NCBI RefSeq assembly: GCF_001049895.1
Contig: NZ_CVPE01000006.1
Span: 1,014,503 to 1,078,502 of the forward strand
DNA: 64,000 nt
Reading direction: 5' to 3'
From: Rubeoparvulum massiliense
GTDB taxonomy: Bacteria > Bacillota > Bacilli > Rubeoparvulales > Rubeoparvulaceae
Positions 57,110 through 64,000 of this stretch are shown piece by piece. A model generated the notes under the pieces. The model did no database searches and had not been told where the DNA came from. It saw nothing but the letters and a program-made list of their open reading frames with translations. Made by a program: the position numbers and the translations under genes. The stretch's first letter is position 1, and each line of letters starts with the position of its first letter.

Positions 57110-57883
57110 TCAAAGTTTTTTTTGAAGAAAGGCTTCAATTCGCATGCGGTGATTAGGATGAATCCAGAGACGCGTGGCCTCTTCCCTCTCAACCTGTAAA
57201 CAAGTTTCGTAGTCTTCTCCTCGTTGGACAGTCCGATACAGCTTCATATATGCCAAGATACTCTCACGCTGGTGTACTGTCATCGAGCGCACATACGCCA
57301 TGACAGCTTCGAGAAACCCCTCCTGGGGAAGCAGCCTATCTAACAAGCCTAGACGCTGTGCTTCATCAGCAGGAATCAGCTTGCCACTAAGTAATAGGGG
57401 GAGTGCATTTTTTCCCAAGAGACGAATAAGACGAGTTCCACCACCCCAGCTCGTCATGATGTGATGTATAATTTGAATAAACCCTAGTTTTATCTGGGGA
57501 TGAGCAATACGAAAATCACAGGCCAATGCTAATTCACAGGCTCCTCCCAGTGCATTCCCATTTAGCGCTGCGATAGTAGGAAGGGGAAACTGCTCCAATT
57601 GGCTTAAGATATCATTTGCTTTTTCTAAAATATTGGAGACCTCTTCTTGACTCTGGTATTGATGAAACTCTTTCACATCACCACCTGAACTAAAATAGTC
57701 AGAATCTCCTCCCGTGATAATTAGAGCTTTTATGTTTGGTGCGCTTTTGACCTGATGGAGGACAATTCCTAGTTCATCTAGCATCCTAAGATTGATTGCA
57801 TTTTTTACCTTGGGTCGATTCATGGTGATAATCGCTAATTCATCACTTGCTATTAGCGTTAGTGTGTCAAAACTATCTCCCAT
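57110..57883 (-). CDS. Crotonase-family enzyme with an atypical active site
   Basis: Second crotonase, 257 residues. The oxyanion-hole segment FSSGGDVKEF is near residue 64. Glu117 (GGACELA) is present, but the second catalytic Glu is replaced by Gln137 in KLGFIQIIHHIMTSWGGGTRL. A SWGG-TRL sequence there recalls ethylmalonyl/methylmalonyl-CoA decarboxylase-like crotonases. It may decarboxylate, isomerise or thioester-hydrolyse rather than hydrate; function undetermined. It lies between rsfA and an MgsR-like gene, with a terminator before it. Confidence 0.8.
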   Translation of the reverse strand: MGDSFDTLTLIASDELAIITMNRPKVKNAINLRMLDELGIVLHQVKSAPNIKALIITGGDSDYFSSGGDVKEFHQYQSQEEVSNILEKANDILSQLEQFPLPTIAALNGNALGGACELALACDFRIAHPQIKLGFIQIIHHIMTSWGGGTRLIRLLGKNALPLLLSGKLIPADEAQRLGLLDRLLPQEGFLEAVMAYVRSMTVHQRESILAYMKLYRTVQRGEDYETCLQVEREEATRLWIHPNHRMRIEAFLQKKL

Positions 57884-57962
57884 TTACAAACTCCTTTCTC
57901 CTAACAAAAAAGTGAGAGGATTAATAACGCAGTTTGAGCCACCTGAGCAATGGCACCGATAA

Positions 57963-57997
57963 GATAAAAAAAGGAAGGCGGATTTACCGTCTCCCCT
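57963..57997 (-). terminator. Terminator after the mgsR-like gene
   Basis: Imperfect stem (AAGGGGAGACGG with CCGCCTTCCTT, one bulge and one mismatch) followed by TTTTTTTATC on the minus strand. Confidence 0.65.
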
Positions 57998-58008
57998 TTT
58001 ACTTTAGC

Positions 58009-58371
58009 TCAAGCCAAGATACTTCGCAAAGCTGATTTATTGTAGCCAACGATGAGATGTTCGCCATCAATGATTAGTGGGCGACGTAGAAGCCTTGGCT
58101 CCTCAGAAATCATCTCAAGAAGTTGGGTCATATTCATATCTTCGATATCCATGTCCAACTCCTTATATTTTTGGCTCCGCGTGGATAAAATATCATCAAA
58201 ACCATTTGTAGTAAGACGCATGATATCCTTTAATTCTTCGATTGAGGGTGGATCTTTAAGAAGATGACGCTCTTCATAATTAATACCATTCTCTGTTAGC
58301 CACATTTTTGCTTTACGACATGAAGTGCAACTTGGATAAGTATAAAATTGAACTGCCTTTGCCACAACCAT
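58009..58371 (-). CDS. mgsR: Spx/ArsC-family stress regulator MgsR-like
   Basis: Thioredoxin-fold regulator that contacts the RNA polymerase alpha C-terminal domain. The redox pair CTSC lies at residues 15-18 (FYTYPSCTSCRK), then ERHLLKDPP, ILSTRSQ and LLRRPLIIDGEHLIVGYN follow, a pattern closer to MgsR (YqgZ) than to Spx. 120 residues. It is divergent from a HTH gene and close to a yqgY-like gene, as yqgZ is in B. subtilis. I saw no clear SigB promoter. Confidence 0.82.
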   Translation of the reverse strand: MVVAKAVQFYTYPSCTSCRKAKMWLTENGINYEERHLLKDPPSIEELKDIMRLTTNGFDDILSTRSQKYKELDMDIEDMNMTQLLEMISEEPRLLRRPLIIDGEHLIVGYNKSALRSILA

Positions 58372-58479
58372 CGTCTCCTCTCATTTTCATTTTTCAACAT
58401 TTTTTAGAGTATGGTTGACCTTACGGGCAGGCAGCACCGTATTAAAAGATGAAATGATTACTTATTTATATCTATTCTG

Positions 58480-58567
58480 TTCAAATTCATTATATTCCTA
58501 AATATAATACTATGTCAATAATGTTTATGTGTTTTTTGTTTACCCCATACGACAAATGTACTATAAT
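58480..58567 (+). promoter_or_regulatory. Tandem sigma-A-type promoters before the SufR-like gene
   Basis: TTCAAA-N17-TATAAT (58480-58508) and TTTACC-N17-TATAAT (58539-58567) lie in an AT-rich 238-bp divergent region. The second is nearer and more likely; AT-richness raises the chance of a false match. No further structure was recognised here. Confidence 0.6.
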
Positions 58568-58609
58568 ATTGTATAATGTATGATCTTTTTAACAGAAGGG
58601 AGTATCACC

Positions 58610-59314
58610 ATGAATGAGGATGCGCTAAAACTAACCAATGTCCTTTCGGATCCCACACGTTTCTCCATTTATCAATATGTAACTAGGAAACATGACACAG
58701 TAATCGTTCAGGAGATCGCTGAAGTATTTCATATTCATCCCAACGTGGCACGCCTACATCTAAGTAAACTAGAAGATGTCCGTTTACTTCAATCTACAAC
58801 TGAAAAAAACGGTAAAGGAGGACGACCCAGTCGTCTTTATTATTTATCTGATGAAGTGATTAGTCTGCAGTTTCCTCCTCGTGATTACACCTTGTTAATC
58901 CGTGTACTTATGGACACACTTAGTACCTTTGGTGAGCAGGGGTGTGAAGCCTTGATTCAAGTAGGCGAACAGTTTGGTATTGAAGCTGCAAAGCTAGCTC
59001 TACAGCAAGAGTCTAAAGTCCTCTCTCAGATGAGTGATGAAGAGAAGATAAACAGTATTGAACGTGTTATTGTAGCGCAAGGATTAAATCCCGAGCTAAA
59101 AATTCTTGATAATAAATCCATTCAGTTCATGGTTCACAACTGTACCTTTAAGGAACCTGCTGAGAAGCATCCTGACTTAGTATGTGAAATGCATCACGCC
59201 TTGTTAAAGGGGATTTTCGCCACATACTTCGATAAAGTGAATTTTACCCAAGGTAAAGAGAAAATCGCCTGCGGTTCGGGTGCATGCAGCTATACAGTAG
59301 TCAAGATCGACTAA
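58610..59314 (+). CDS. SufR-like HTH regulator with cysteine cluster
   Basis: 234 residues. A winged helix-turn-helix lies at about 8-80 (TNVLSDPTRFSIYQYV, then HIHPNVARLHLSKLEDVRLL, and the wing KGGRPSRLYYL). The C-terminal part has cysteines 178, 192, 221 and 226. The spacing of the first three (14 and 29) resembles the [4Fe-4S] ligands of cyanobacterial SufR (13 and 28), and CGSGACSY ends like SufR. A redox or iron-sulfur sensor is therefore likely but not shown. ATG at 58610 after AAGGGAG; the frame starts earlier without a site. Divergent from mgsR. Confidence 0.72.
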   Translation: MNEDALKLTNVLSDPTRFSIYQYVTRKHDTVIVQEIAEVFHIHPNVARLHLSKLEDVRLLQSTTEKNGKGGRPSRLYYLSDEVISLQFPPRDYTLLIRVLMDTLSTFGEQGCEALIQVGEQFGIEAAKLALQQESKVLSQMSDEEKINSIERVIVAQGLNPELKILDNKSIQFMVHNCTFKEPAEKHPDLVCEMHHALLKGIFATYFDKVNFTQGKEKIACGSGACSYTVVKID

Positions 59315-59394
59315 TTTTTGGCTAGATTACATACGACATGATTACATTCAATGTGATCTGCTGTTCATTCCCTCCTTATACTTTTGTAATAAAG

Positions 59395-59423
59395 TTTACA
59401 CAATTTCATTTCTTCGTTATAAT
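59395..59423 (+). promoter_or_regulatory. Sigma-A promoter of the yqgY-like gene
   Basis: TTTACA and TATAAT separated by 17 bp, 50 bp before the start codon. Confidence 0.8.
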
Positions 59424-59472
59424 GAATGTGTATTATTACCATGCTTATATTGGAATTAGGGAGGGATATTGA

Positions 59473-59712
59473 ATGGCCCGGATGTATCGATTGTTAGGAT
59501 TTATTTCTTTACTTATTGCATTAATGGCTTTATGGGGCGATTTAATGACCATGTTTTATATTTTCCTTGCACAGATGGTGCTTTTTGTTGCCCTTGGGTA
59601 TATGAATCTGCGAGAAAAAACGTATCTCTATCTATTTTGGGGATACATGGCCTTCTCTTTTGCAGGATACCTATTTTACACATTCTTTCTACATACACCA
59701 CCACAAATTTAA
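59473..59712 (+). CDS. yqgY: DUF2626 membrane protein (YqgY-like)
   Basis: 79 residues with about three membrane segments. The N-terminus MARMYRLLGF and the MNLREKTYLYLFWGY segment match the DUF2626/YqgY family of unknown function. A GGGAGGG site precedes the ATG. Closeness to mgsR (yqgZ) is conserved with B. subtilis. Confidence 0.85.
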   Translation: MARMYRLLGFISLLIALMALWGDLMTMFYIFLAQMVLFVALGYMNLREKTYLYLFWGYMAFSFAGYLFYTFFLHTPPQI

Positions 59713-59722
59713 GGAAGCAGAG

Positions 59723-59766
59723 AGCGCTGATAAGGTACCGATTCTGGTAGCTTATCAGCGCTTTTT
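59723..59766 (+). terminator. Terminator between yqgY-like and methyltransferase genes
   Basis: 12-bp stem AGCGCTGATAAG with its complement, 16-nt loop, then TTTTT on the plus strand. Convergent genes share it. Confidence 0.88.
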
Positions 59767-60906
59767 CTATCCCAGTGTGAACTTAAAAGGACGAATGATA
59801 CTTAATTGATTCGATACCTCTCCCTTTCCTTGAACACAGACCATAAATTGATCGCCCATCCCACCTGGAAGAATCAATTGTTGAATAGCACGGAGCTGCT
59901 TGTAGTTCGACGAGAATGGATCTTCTCTCTCATGAATTGTCGGGATCAATTGTAGTATACCTGCAGAGAGCAAAAATTCTCGCTGTGTCATAAAACGAAG
60001 CGTATGTAACTTATGTTCCTCTCCCCGTTCCATCCACTGTGAAAAATTTACATGACTCGTAATATCCTTCTGACCCGGCTGTGATAATAGCTCATCATCT
60101 AGCTGATGCTCCTTAAAAGCACGAAGGGTCCCATGCTTGCGCTGTGGCAGATAGAGTTGTTCACGTGTTAGCCCATAATCGATGGTGATGAGATAGCCAC
60201 GCTCTAGTAATTGACTGATTTGTTGCTGCCATTGAAGCATGGCTAGATTCACTTCCATCCGCTGACCTACCATGGCTTGCACTTGTTCTTGTTGAACCCA
60301 ATCATGTATCTGCTCATCTTCAATGGGATAAAGTACTTCGATAAATCGTTGCCTTTCTTCGTCCCATCTTACATAGATCTCTTCCCAAGCTTCATCGGTA
60401 AATTGTAGCCAATGCACAGGAAATGCATCCAGTAATTCATTGGATAGGACGATTCCCTGAAATGCAGAAAGTGCAGTTAATGATGGGATAATATGAACTC
60501 GCTTTTCATGGCGCTGCACCATATCCTCGATCATTTGGCGGTGTGTAGGACTCTGCTCTACAATGGTATAAGTTAAGCGGTTGTAGAGAGGATTCCCCTG
60601 TAAGGCATCTAAGATTTGACAGGCTAATCTTCCGTTTCCTCCACCGACCTCCACAAGTGTCATCCTTTGATCGAGGAACATCTTCTCACCAATCTCTGCA
60701 ATGGCTAATGCCAATGCCCTACCAAACACATCCCCTACCATAGGACTAGTATAAAAATCACCATCTTTACCAATCTTCACTCTCTGCTGTTGATAGTATC
60801 CCCAACGCTCATGATAAAGTGCCGCTTCCATCCAATCGGAAAATGAAATTGCTTTTTTAGGAGAAGCGTTGATTTGATCTTGTAATAGTCTTTCTAAGTT
60901 TTCCAT
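59767..60906 (-). CDS. SAM-dependent methyltransferase, MidA/NDUFAF7 family (COG1565)
   Basis: 379-residue class I methyltransferase of the DUF185 family, which in mitochondria methylates a complex I arginine. Visible features: ISFSDWMEAALYHERWGYY near residue 20, then GDFYTSPMVGDVFGRALA near 48, the SAM motif LVEVGGGNGRLA near 83, and VLSNELLDAFPVHW near 145. Bacterial substrate unknown. The start is the ATG at 60906, five nt after GGAGG. It is divergent from the small RNA gene at 60951. Confidence 0.87.
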   Translation of the reverse strand: MENLERLLQDQINASPKKAISFSDWMEAALYHERWGYYQQQRVKIGKDGDFYTSPMVGDVFGRALALAIAEIGEKMFLDQRMTLVEVGGGNGRLACQILDALQGNPLYNRLTYTIVEQSPTHRQMIEDMVQRHEKRVHIIPSLTALSAFQGIVLSNELLDAFPVHWLQFTDEAWEEIYVRWDEERQRFIEVLYPIEDEQIHDWVQQEQVQAMVGQRMEVNLAMLQWQQQISQLLERGYLITIDYGLTREQLYLPQRKHGTLRAFKEHQLDDELLSQPGQKDITSHVNFSQWMERGEEHKLHTLRFMTQREFLLSAGILQLIPTIHEREDPFSSNYKQLRAIQQLILPGGMGDQFMVCVQGKGEVSNQLSIIRPFKFTLG

Positions 60907-60950
60907 CCAATCCTCCCCAGACAGCATGTCCAAATTTTTATTTTATACCA

Positions 60951-60979
60951 TTGACATAGTGTTAACGTGATATTATACT
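60951..60979 (+). promoter_or_regulatory. Strong sigma-A promoter of the candidate small RNA
   Basis: A perfect TTGACA (60951-60956) and TATACT (60974-60979) with exactly 17 bp between. Transcription would begin near 60986. Confidence 0.85.
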
Positions 60980-60985
60980 GAAAAT

Positions 60986-61090
60986 GAACCATCTTACATC
61001 AGTATGATGTTATGGGTAATCCTCCCACCCTCTGTAGGTTCATTATTTTACCTCCCCCAAACAACCTTCGTTATAGAAGGTTGTTTTTTT
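60986..61090 (+). ncRNA. Candidate small regulatory RNA (about 105 nt)
   Basis: Lies in the 355-bp gap between the methyltransferase and lipoprotein genes, which has no ORF. TGAACC (60985-60990) pairs with GGTTCA (61037-61042) to close a three-way junction holding ACATCA-GTA-TGATGT and TGGG/CCCA hairpins. Two C-rich stretches, CCTCCCACCC (61021-61030) and CCTCCCCC (61051-61058), are complementary to Shine-Dalgarno sites, as in FsrA- or RoxS/RsaE-type RNAs. A 10-bp terminator with seven T closes it. No known family was recognised. Confidence 0.7.
61060..61090 (+). terminator. Terminator of the candidate small RNA
   Basis: AACAACCTTC and GAAGGTTGTT form a 10-bp stem with a 6-nt loop, followed by TTTTT. 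A 12-nt direct repeat (TTTTTGTCTTAA at 61086 and 61099) follows. Confidence 0.92.
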
Positions 61091-61195
61091 GTCTTAAATT
61101 TTTGTCTTAACAATGTAGACTTGAAAGTAAGCATCGTTCTGTAGTGGATTTCCTGTCAAAACCATGCAATTTTTTTCATCAAATGTCAAGAAACG

Positions 61196-61224
61196 CAGAC
61201 ATTTTTTCCTTTTCATTATATAAT
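61196..61224 (+). promoter_or_regulatory. Promoter of the lipoprotein gene
   Basis: CAGACA (61196-61201) and a perfect TATAAT (61219-61224) with 17 bp spacing, 38 bp before the ATG. It is separate from the small RNA promoter. Confidence 0.65.
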
Positions 61225-61261
61225 GAGATGGATATTGATAAAAGTGAGAGGAGCATTTTGC

Positions 61262-62341
61262 ATGAAGTTTCAAAAAAAGATTTTCCTACTTTTCTTGTTA
61301 TTAGCAATCTCAGTTACCATGATCACTGGCTGTGGATCCAGTGTAAGTGGAAATCCGAAGGGTTCACTTCAAGACGCTGTAGTTAAATTTGGCGAAGCCA
61401 AATCCTATAATTACTCAGGCTCGTTTACCCTCAACTTTGATTTAGATGAAAATTTCTTAGCTACGGATCCAGAGGCAGCTGAAGGTTTGGCCATTTTAAA
61501 TTCTAGTGTGATTAACTTCCGCGGGGCACAAACCTTGGAGCCATTCCAAGCAGAGTTTGAATTATCCACTGAGGTTGATTACCAAGGGCTAAAATTATCC
61601 ATTGAGATTCCAATCTTTATGAATACCGAAGCAATGTGGATCAAGGTTCCTGAATTCCTCGCAACATTTGATCCAACATTTGAAGCATTAAGCGGGAAGT
61701 ATGTTGAGCTTAATTTTGCTGAGCTCGCAGAAATGTCTGGAGAAGAAGTTCCTGACCTTGCGAAGGAAATGAAAGCGCAAATGGAGCTTCAACCTAAGTT
61801 AGTAGAAGCTTTAATTAGTCCTTATGAAAAGGATTACTTTACCTCTGTTAAGACAGAGGATGTGACCTTACCAACTGGTGTTGATACTAAGGATATTGTG
61901 AAGGTCTCCATTACCAATGAAAACTTAGCAGCATTTCTAACCACTGCCATTGATGAAGTTCTTCCAAAAATGATGGACATCCTTGCTGAATCTGAACTTT
62001 ATAGTGATGTACCAGAAATTAAGACAGAACTTGCAACAGCTAAAGAAGAATTGGCTGCCAGCAAAGAAGAGTTTTTAAATGATTTAGAGGCAAACAAGGA
62101 TACTTTCAGTATTAACAAATTTGATCTTCTCTTCGGAATCAAGGATGGCGTTCAAAACTTCCAGTCTATTGATCTTGATATGAACTTCAATGATGCTGGT
62201 GAAACCCATGCTGTGAAGCTTCAAGGTCATATCTATGTGACCAATATCAATAAAGAGCCAGAATTTAAATATACTGTTCCTACAGAAGAGGAATCCATCT
62301 CTCTCTTCCAATTGATGGGGCTTTTCATGGGTGCCTATTAA
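61262..62341 (+). CDS. Lipoprotein of unknown function
   Basis: 359 residues. Basic N-terminus, hydrophobic helix, and a lipobox VTMITGCGSS with Cys at about residue 25, so it would be lipidated and held on the outer face of the membrane. The mature part (about 30-355) alternates strands with Asp/Glu-rich stretches, including AKSYNYSGSFTLNFDLD near residue 44, and a helical AKEELAASKEEF segment near 270. The pattern resembles LolA/LppX-like lipoproteins, but I do not recognise the family. ATG at 61262 after AGAGGAG; the frame starts 39 nt earlier without a site. Confidence 0.82.
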   Translation: MKFQKKIFLLFLLLAISVTMITGCGSSVSGNPKGSLQDAVVKFGEAKSYNYSGSFTLNFDLDENFLATDPEAAEGLAILNSSVINFRGAQTLEPFQAEFELSTEVDYQGLKLSIEIPIFMNTEAMWIKVPEFLATFDPTFEALSGKYVELNFAELAEMSGEEVPDLAKEMKAQMELQPKLVEALISPYEKDYFTSVKTEDVTLPTGVDTKDIVKVSITNENLAAFLTTAIDEVLPKMMDILAESELYSDVPEIKTELATAKEELAASKEEFLNDLEANKDTFSINKFDLLFGIKDGVQNFQSIDLDMNFNDAGETHAVKLQGHIYVTNINKEPEFKYTVPTEEESISLFQLMGLFMGAY

Positions 62342-62366
62342 TCGTCAGAAATTCCATGTGTTCATT

Positions 62367-62400
62367 GTAAAAAGAGCATCGTACCTGATGCTCTTTTTAC
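62367..62400 (+). terminator. Terminator after the lipoprotein gene
   Basis: Perfect 14-bp stem GTAAAAAGAGCATC with its complement, 6-nt loop; the stem itself ends in TTTTTAC. It may be bidirectional. Confidence 0.85.
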
Positions 62401-62432
62401 ATAACTAGACTTCTAGAGAAGGTGAGTCTTGC

Positions 62433-63509
62433 ATGTCTCATTTAAAGCAAAGGTGGGATCTGCTCCTATTTCTCATCTCCCTATTATTTTTATTACAGTG
62501 GGCTTTCCCTAGTGTCGCTGCAGATGATCCGTTCACATCTCCAGAGCTAAAAGAGCATATTAGCATCGAGGATCTAAAGTTTCAGCTCCAGCAAATGGAG
62601 AAGAAAGAACGCACCCTTGGGCAAAAAATCGCTGGGGTTGAAGAGCAAATAAAAGTACAAGAAATCAATCGACTGTCACAAAAGGAGCATGTTGACCAAA
62701 TTCTGATCGCTTACTACACTGGGGAGCGAGATGATTTGCTCCAACTGTTGTTTGAAGCTGATGGTTTAAAAGAAGCTATCGCCATTTGGGAATATATGCA
62801 GGTGGTTTTTGAATATGATATGCATCAATTACTACGATATCAGGACACCTATGATAAGCTCTGTGAAAGCAAGCAGGAACTCCAATATTTCCAACAAGAC
62901 TTACAGGCAATACATGACCATTATCAAGCACAGGAGCGTCTTCTAGCTGAGCTGGCAAGTATTTATGCAGACAAGTGGGAGCACTGGACAACAACCAAAC
63001 GAAAAGAAGTCCTGATGGAGCAATTGTTAATCCATTGGAATGCAAGTGGGATACAATCATTCCATCAGTTCTTCCAAGCATTGGCTAGCTCCATGGAACA
63101 GCTGCCCGAGATGTTTAATGAGTCCAATCTGAAGCATTCACTTCTCAATTATGAGCTTACCATTACTGATCAAGAATTAAATGATTTTTTAAAGAAGAAG
63201 AATCCTTTATTTCAGAACCTGTCTTTTCGCTTTCAAGCTGGAGAACTAATTGTCCATGGAACTTATCAAGAATCAGTACTGTCGATGCGAGGCTATTATC
63301 ATTTAGATTCGCCAAGTGAATTACAATTTACCATTAATGAGATGATCTATGATGGCTACTACCTTCCAAGCACAAGTATTGAGGAAATGGCTCAATTCTA
63401 TGATTTAGGCTTCTATCCGCAACAGATTGTACCAAATGTGGAGATTACGCAGTTCTCCATGGAACAAGGCAAAATGGTGGTTCAGCTTTCACTCTCACTA
63501 AAAAAATAG
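62433..63509 (+). CDS. Secreted CwlO/PcsB-like coiled-coil protein with a C-terminal beta domain
   Basis: 358 residues. Signal peptide with cleavage near PSVAA (about 31). Residues about 45-200 form a coiled coil with IAYYTGERDDLLQLLFEADGLKEAIAIWEY, resembling the coiled coil of CwlO/PcsB, yet the NlpC/P60 hydrolase domain is absent. Residues about 235-358 (TITDQELNDFLKK, GELIVHGTYQES, and further short strands) look like a small beta-rich domain, perhaps of the YpmS/LmeA type. Lies 33 bp after a terminator without a clear promoter of its own. Function not known. Confidence 0.75.
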   Translation: MSHLKQRWDLLLFLISLLFLLQWAFPSVAADDPFTSPELKEHISIEDLKFQLQQMEKKERTLGQKIAGVEEQIKVQEINRLSQKEHVDQILIAYYTGERDDLLQLLFEADGLKEAIAIWEYMQVVFEYDMHQLLRYQDTYDKLCESKQELQYFQQDLQAIHDHYQAQERLLAELASIYADKWEHWTTTKRKEVLMEQLLIHWNASGIQSFHQFFQALASSMEQLPEMFNESNLKHSLLNYELTITDQELNDFLKKKNPLFQNLSFRFQAGELIVHGTYQESVLSMRGYYHLDSPSELQFTINEMIYDGYYLPSTSIEEMAQFYDLGFYPQQIVPNVEITQFSMEQGKMVVQLSLSLKK

Positions 63510-63543
63510 TGTAGCCCTGAGCATAGGGACTACACTATTTTTC
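63502..63543. terminator. Bidirectional terminator between convergent genes
   Basis: Long stem AAAAATAGTGTAG with its complement plus CCCT/AGGG, loop of about 6 nt; T-runs on both strands. It serves the coiled-coil gene and the capA-like gene. Confidence 0.9.
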
Positions 63544-64000
63544 ATTTCTCTACAGGAGGAGTACGGAGAAATTGAAACACATTTTCTCCAAGGCGTGAGT
63601 GGACATGTCCTCTCAGCTCTTCGTGGTATTTTTCTAATTGTGTAATTTGTTGTGCCGTTAATCCTTCTGCACCCTGATCTTTCACTACCTGTTCTAGAGG
63701 AAGGATGCGATAAATACGCTTACCATCCTGCCAATAACGATTCACATAGGTTGGGATGGCCTCTACTTGTTTAAAGATCACTTTTTGACTAGGATACTCT
63801 TTTTCAATGGTCAGATCAAAGATAAGACCTAAATCCTTATAATCTCCCCGTTGATCGGAAATGAAATTACCCAGGGAATAAATCACCACTCCTTGATGTT
63901 CTTTGCCTGCTTCATCCTCCCAAGTACGAATTTCAAACGGTTGAACCACATGAGGATGACTTCCATAAATAATATCCACCCCTGCTGCGAACAGCTGATC
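63542..64000 (-). CDS. CapA/PgsA-family protein, C-terminal part (partial)
   Basis: Only the last 152 residues are visible; the gene continues beyond the right edge. The stretch GVDIIYGSHPHVVQPFE and VIYSLGNFISDQ are characteristic of the CapA (poly-gamma-glutamate capsule) metallophosphatase-like family. Members include poly-gamma-glutamate export or anchoring proteins and uncharacterised metal-dependent phosphatases, so capsule production cannot be concluded. An internal GTG at 63979 is not taken as the start because the frame remains open upstream. Confidence 0.88.
   Translation of the reverse strand, partial: DQLFAAGVDIIYGSHPHVVQPFEIRTWEDEAGKEHQGVVIYSLGNFISDQRGDYKDLGLIFDLTIEKEYPSQKVIFKQVEAIPTYVNRYWQDGKRIYRILPLEQVVKDQGAEGLTAQQITQLEKYHEELRGHVHSRLGENVFQFLRTPPVEK

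Noticed and set aside
57900-57960. Short minus-strand reading frame (about 19 sense codons, alanine and leucine rich) between the mgsR terminator and the second crotonase
   Set aside because: It has no start codon or ribosome site within the terminator-bounded gap; probably chance.
53000-58400. Metabolic genes as a horizontally acquired island
   Set aside because: No transposase, integrase, tRNA or flanking repeats; the ylbP and rsfA homologues show the region still follows Bacillus order.
60985-61090. The structured RNA as a riboswitch for the lipoprotein gene
   Set aside because: The lipoprotein gene has its own promoter (61196-61224) 100 bp further on, and a good antiterminator pairing is lacking (only AGGTT/AACCT). 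Not excluded, but less likely than a free small RNA.
63542-63979. A complete short 145-residue protein starting at the GTG 63979
   Set aside because: The frame stays open to the window edge with CapA-family residues upstream, so it is the C-terminus of a longer gene.

Overview
The window is a chromosomal segment of a spore-forming, Gram-positive rod of the order Bacillales. The evidence is the order and content of the genes: a complete division and cell-wall cluster (mraZ-rsmH-ftsL-pbpB-spoVD-murE-mraY-murD-spoVE-murG-murB-divIB-ftsA-ftsZ), spoIIGA-sigE-sigG, the ylm genes with divIVA, a T-box-controlled ileS, the PyrR-controlled pyr genes, and gmk-rpoZ, priA-def-fmt-rsmB-rlmN-stp-pknB. This is the Bacillus subtilis order in compact form. 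MurE carries the meso-diaminopimelate motif, bshC indicates bacillithiol, and SigE, SigG, SpoIIGA, SpoVD, SpoVE and RsfA indicate endospores. The genus cannot be named from the sequence alone. Nearly everything from position 1 to 53,000 lies on the minus strand; rqcH is the only plus-strand gene there.

Layout, left to right. 1-8900: signalling (pknB partial, stp), rRNA modification (rlmN, rsmB), start of translation (fmt, def), priA, rpoZ, gmk. 8900-13500: a calcium P-type ATPase and, divergent from it, the ribosome quality-control factor rqcH. 13500-21200: pyrR-pyrP-pyrB-pyrC-pyrK-pyrD-pyrF-pyrE with three PyrR-binding leaders. 21200-27200: rluD, lspA, a DksA-like gene, ileS with its T-box, divIVA. 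27300-33000: ylmH-ylmG-ylmE-ylmD, ylmC, sigG, sigE, spoIIGA. 33000-50100: the division and cell-wall cluster. 50100-53000: DUF3397-tetR-bshC. 53000-58400: part of a leucine-type acyl-CoA carboxylase set (biotin carrier, crotonase, carboxyltransferase), a GNAT protein, rsfA, a second crotonase, and an MgsR-like Spx relative. 58400-64000: a SufR-like regulator, a YqgY-like protein, a MidA-like methyltransferase, a candidate small RNA, a lipoprotein, a secreted coiled-coil protein and a partial CapA-like protein.

The genes form coherent units. PyrR with UMP would sense pyrimidine supply for the pyr genes. The T-box senses uncharged tRNA-Ile for ileS. SpoIIGA processes pro-SigE, which with SigG drives the sporulation copies of the wall machinery (SpoVD with SpoVE). 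MraZ probably represses its own promoter through phased repeats. RqcH and YlmH both serve rescue of stalled 50S subunits. Compared with B. subtilis several genes are absent from their usual slots: carAB, coaBC, remA/yloC, sepF and panE.

I found no mobile element, CRISPR array, rRNA or tRNA gene. The most novel-looking items are a free-standing small RNA gene with its own promoter, a three-way-junction fold, two anti-Shine-Dalgarno C-rich stretches and a terminator (60951-61090); a PyrR leader without a terminator before pyrP; a hairpin that buries the ribosome-binding site of the DksA-like gene; and a secreted CwlO-type coiled coil apparently fused to a small lipid-binding-like domain.
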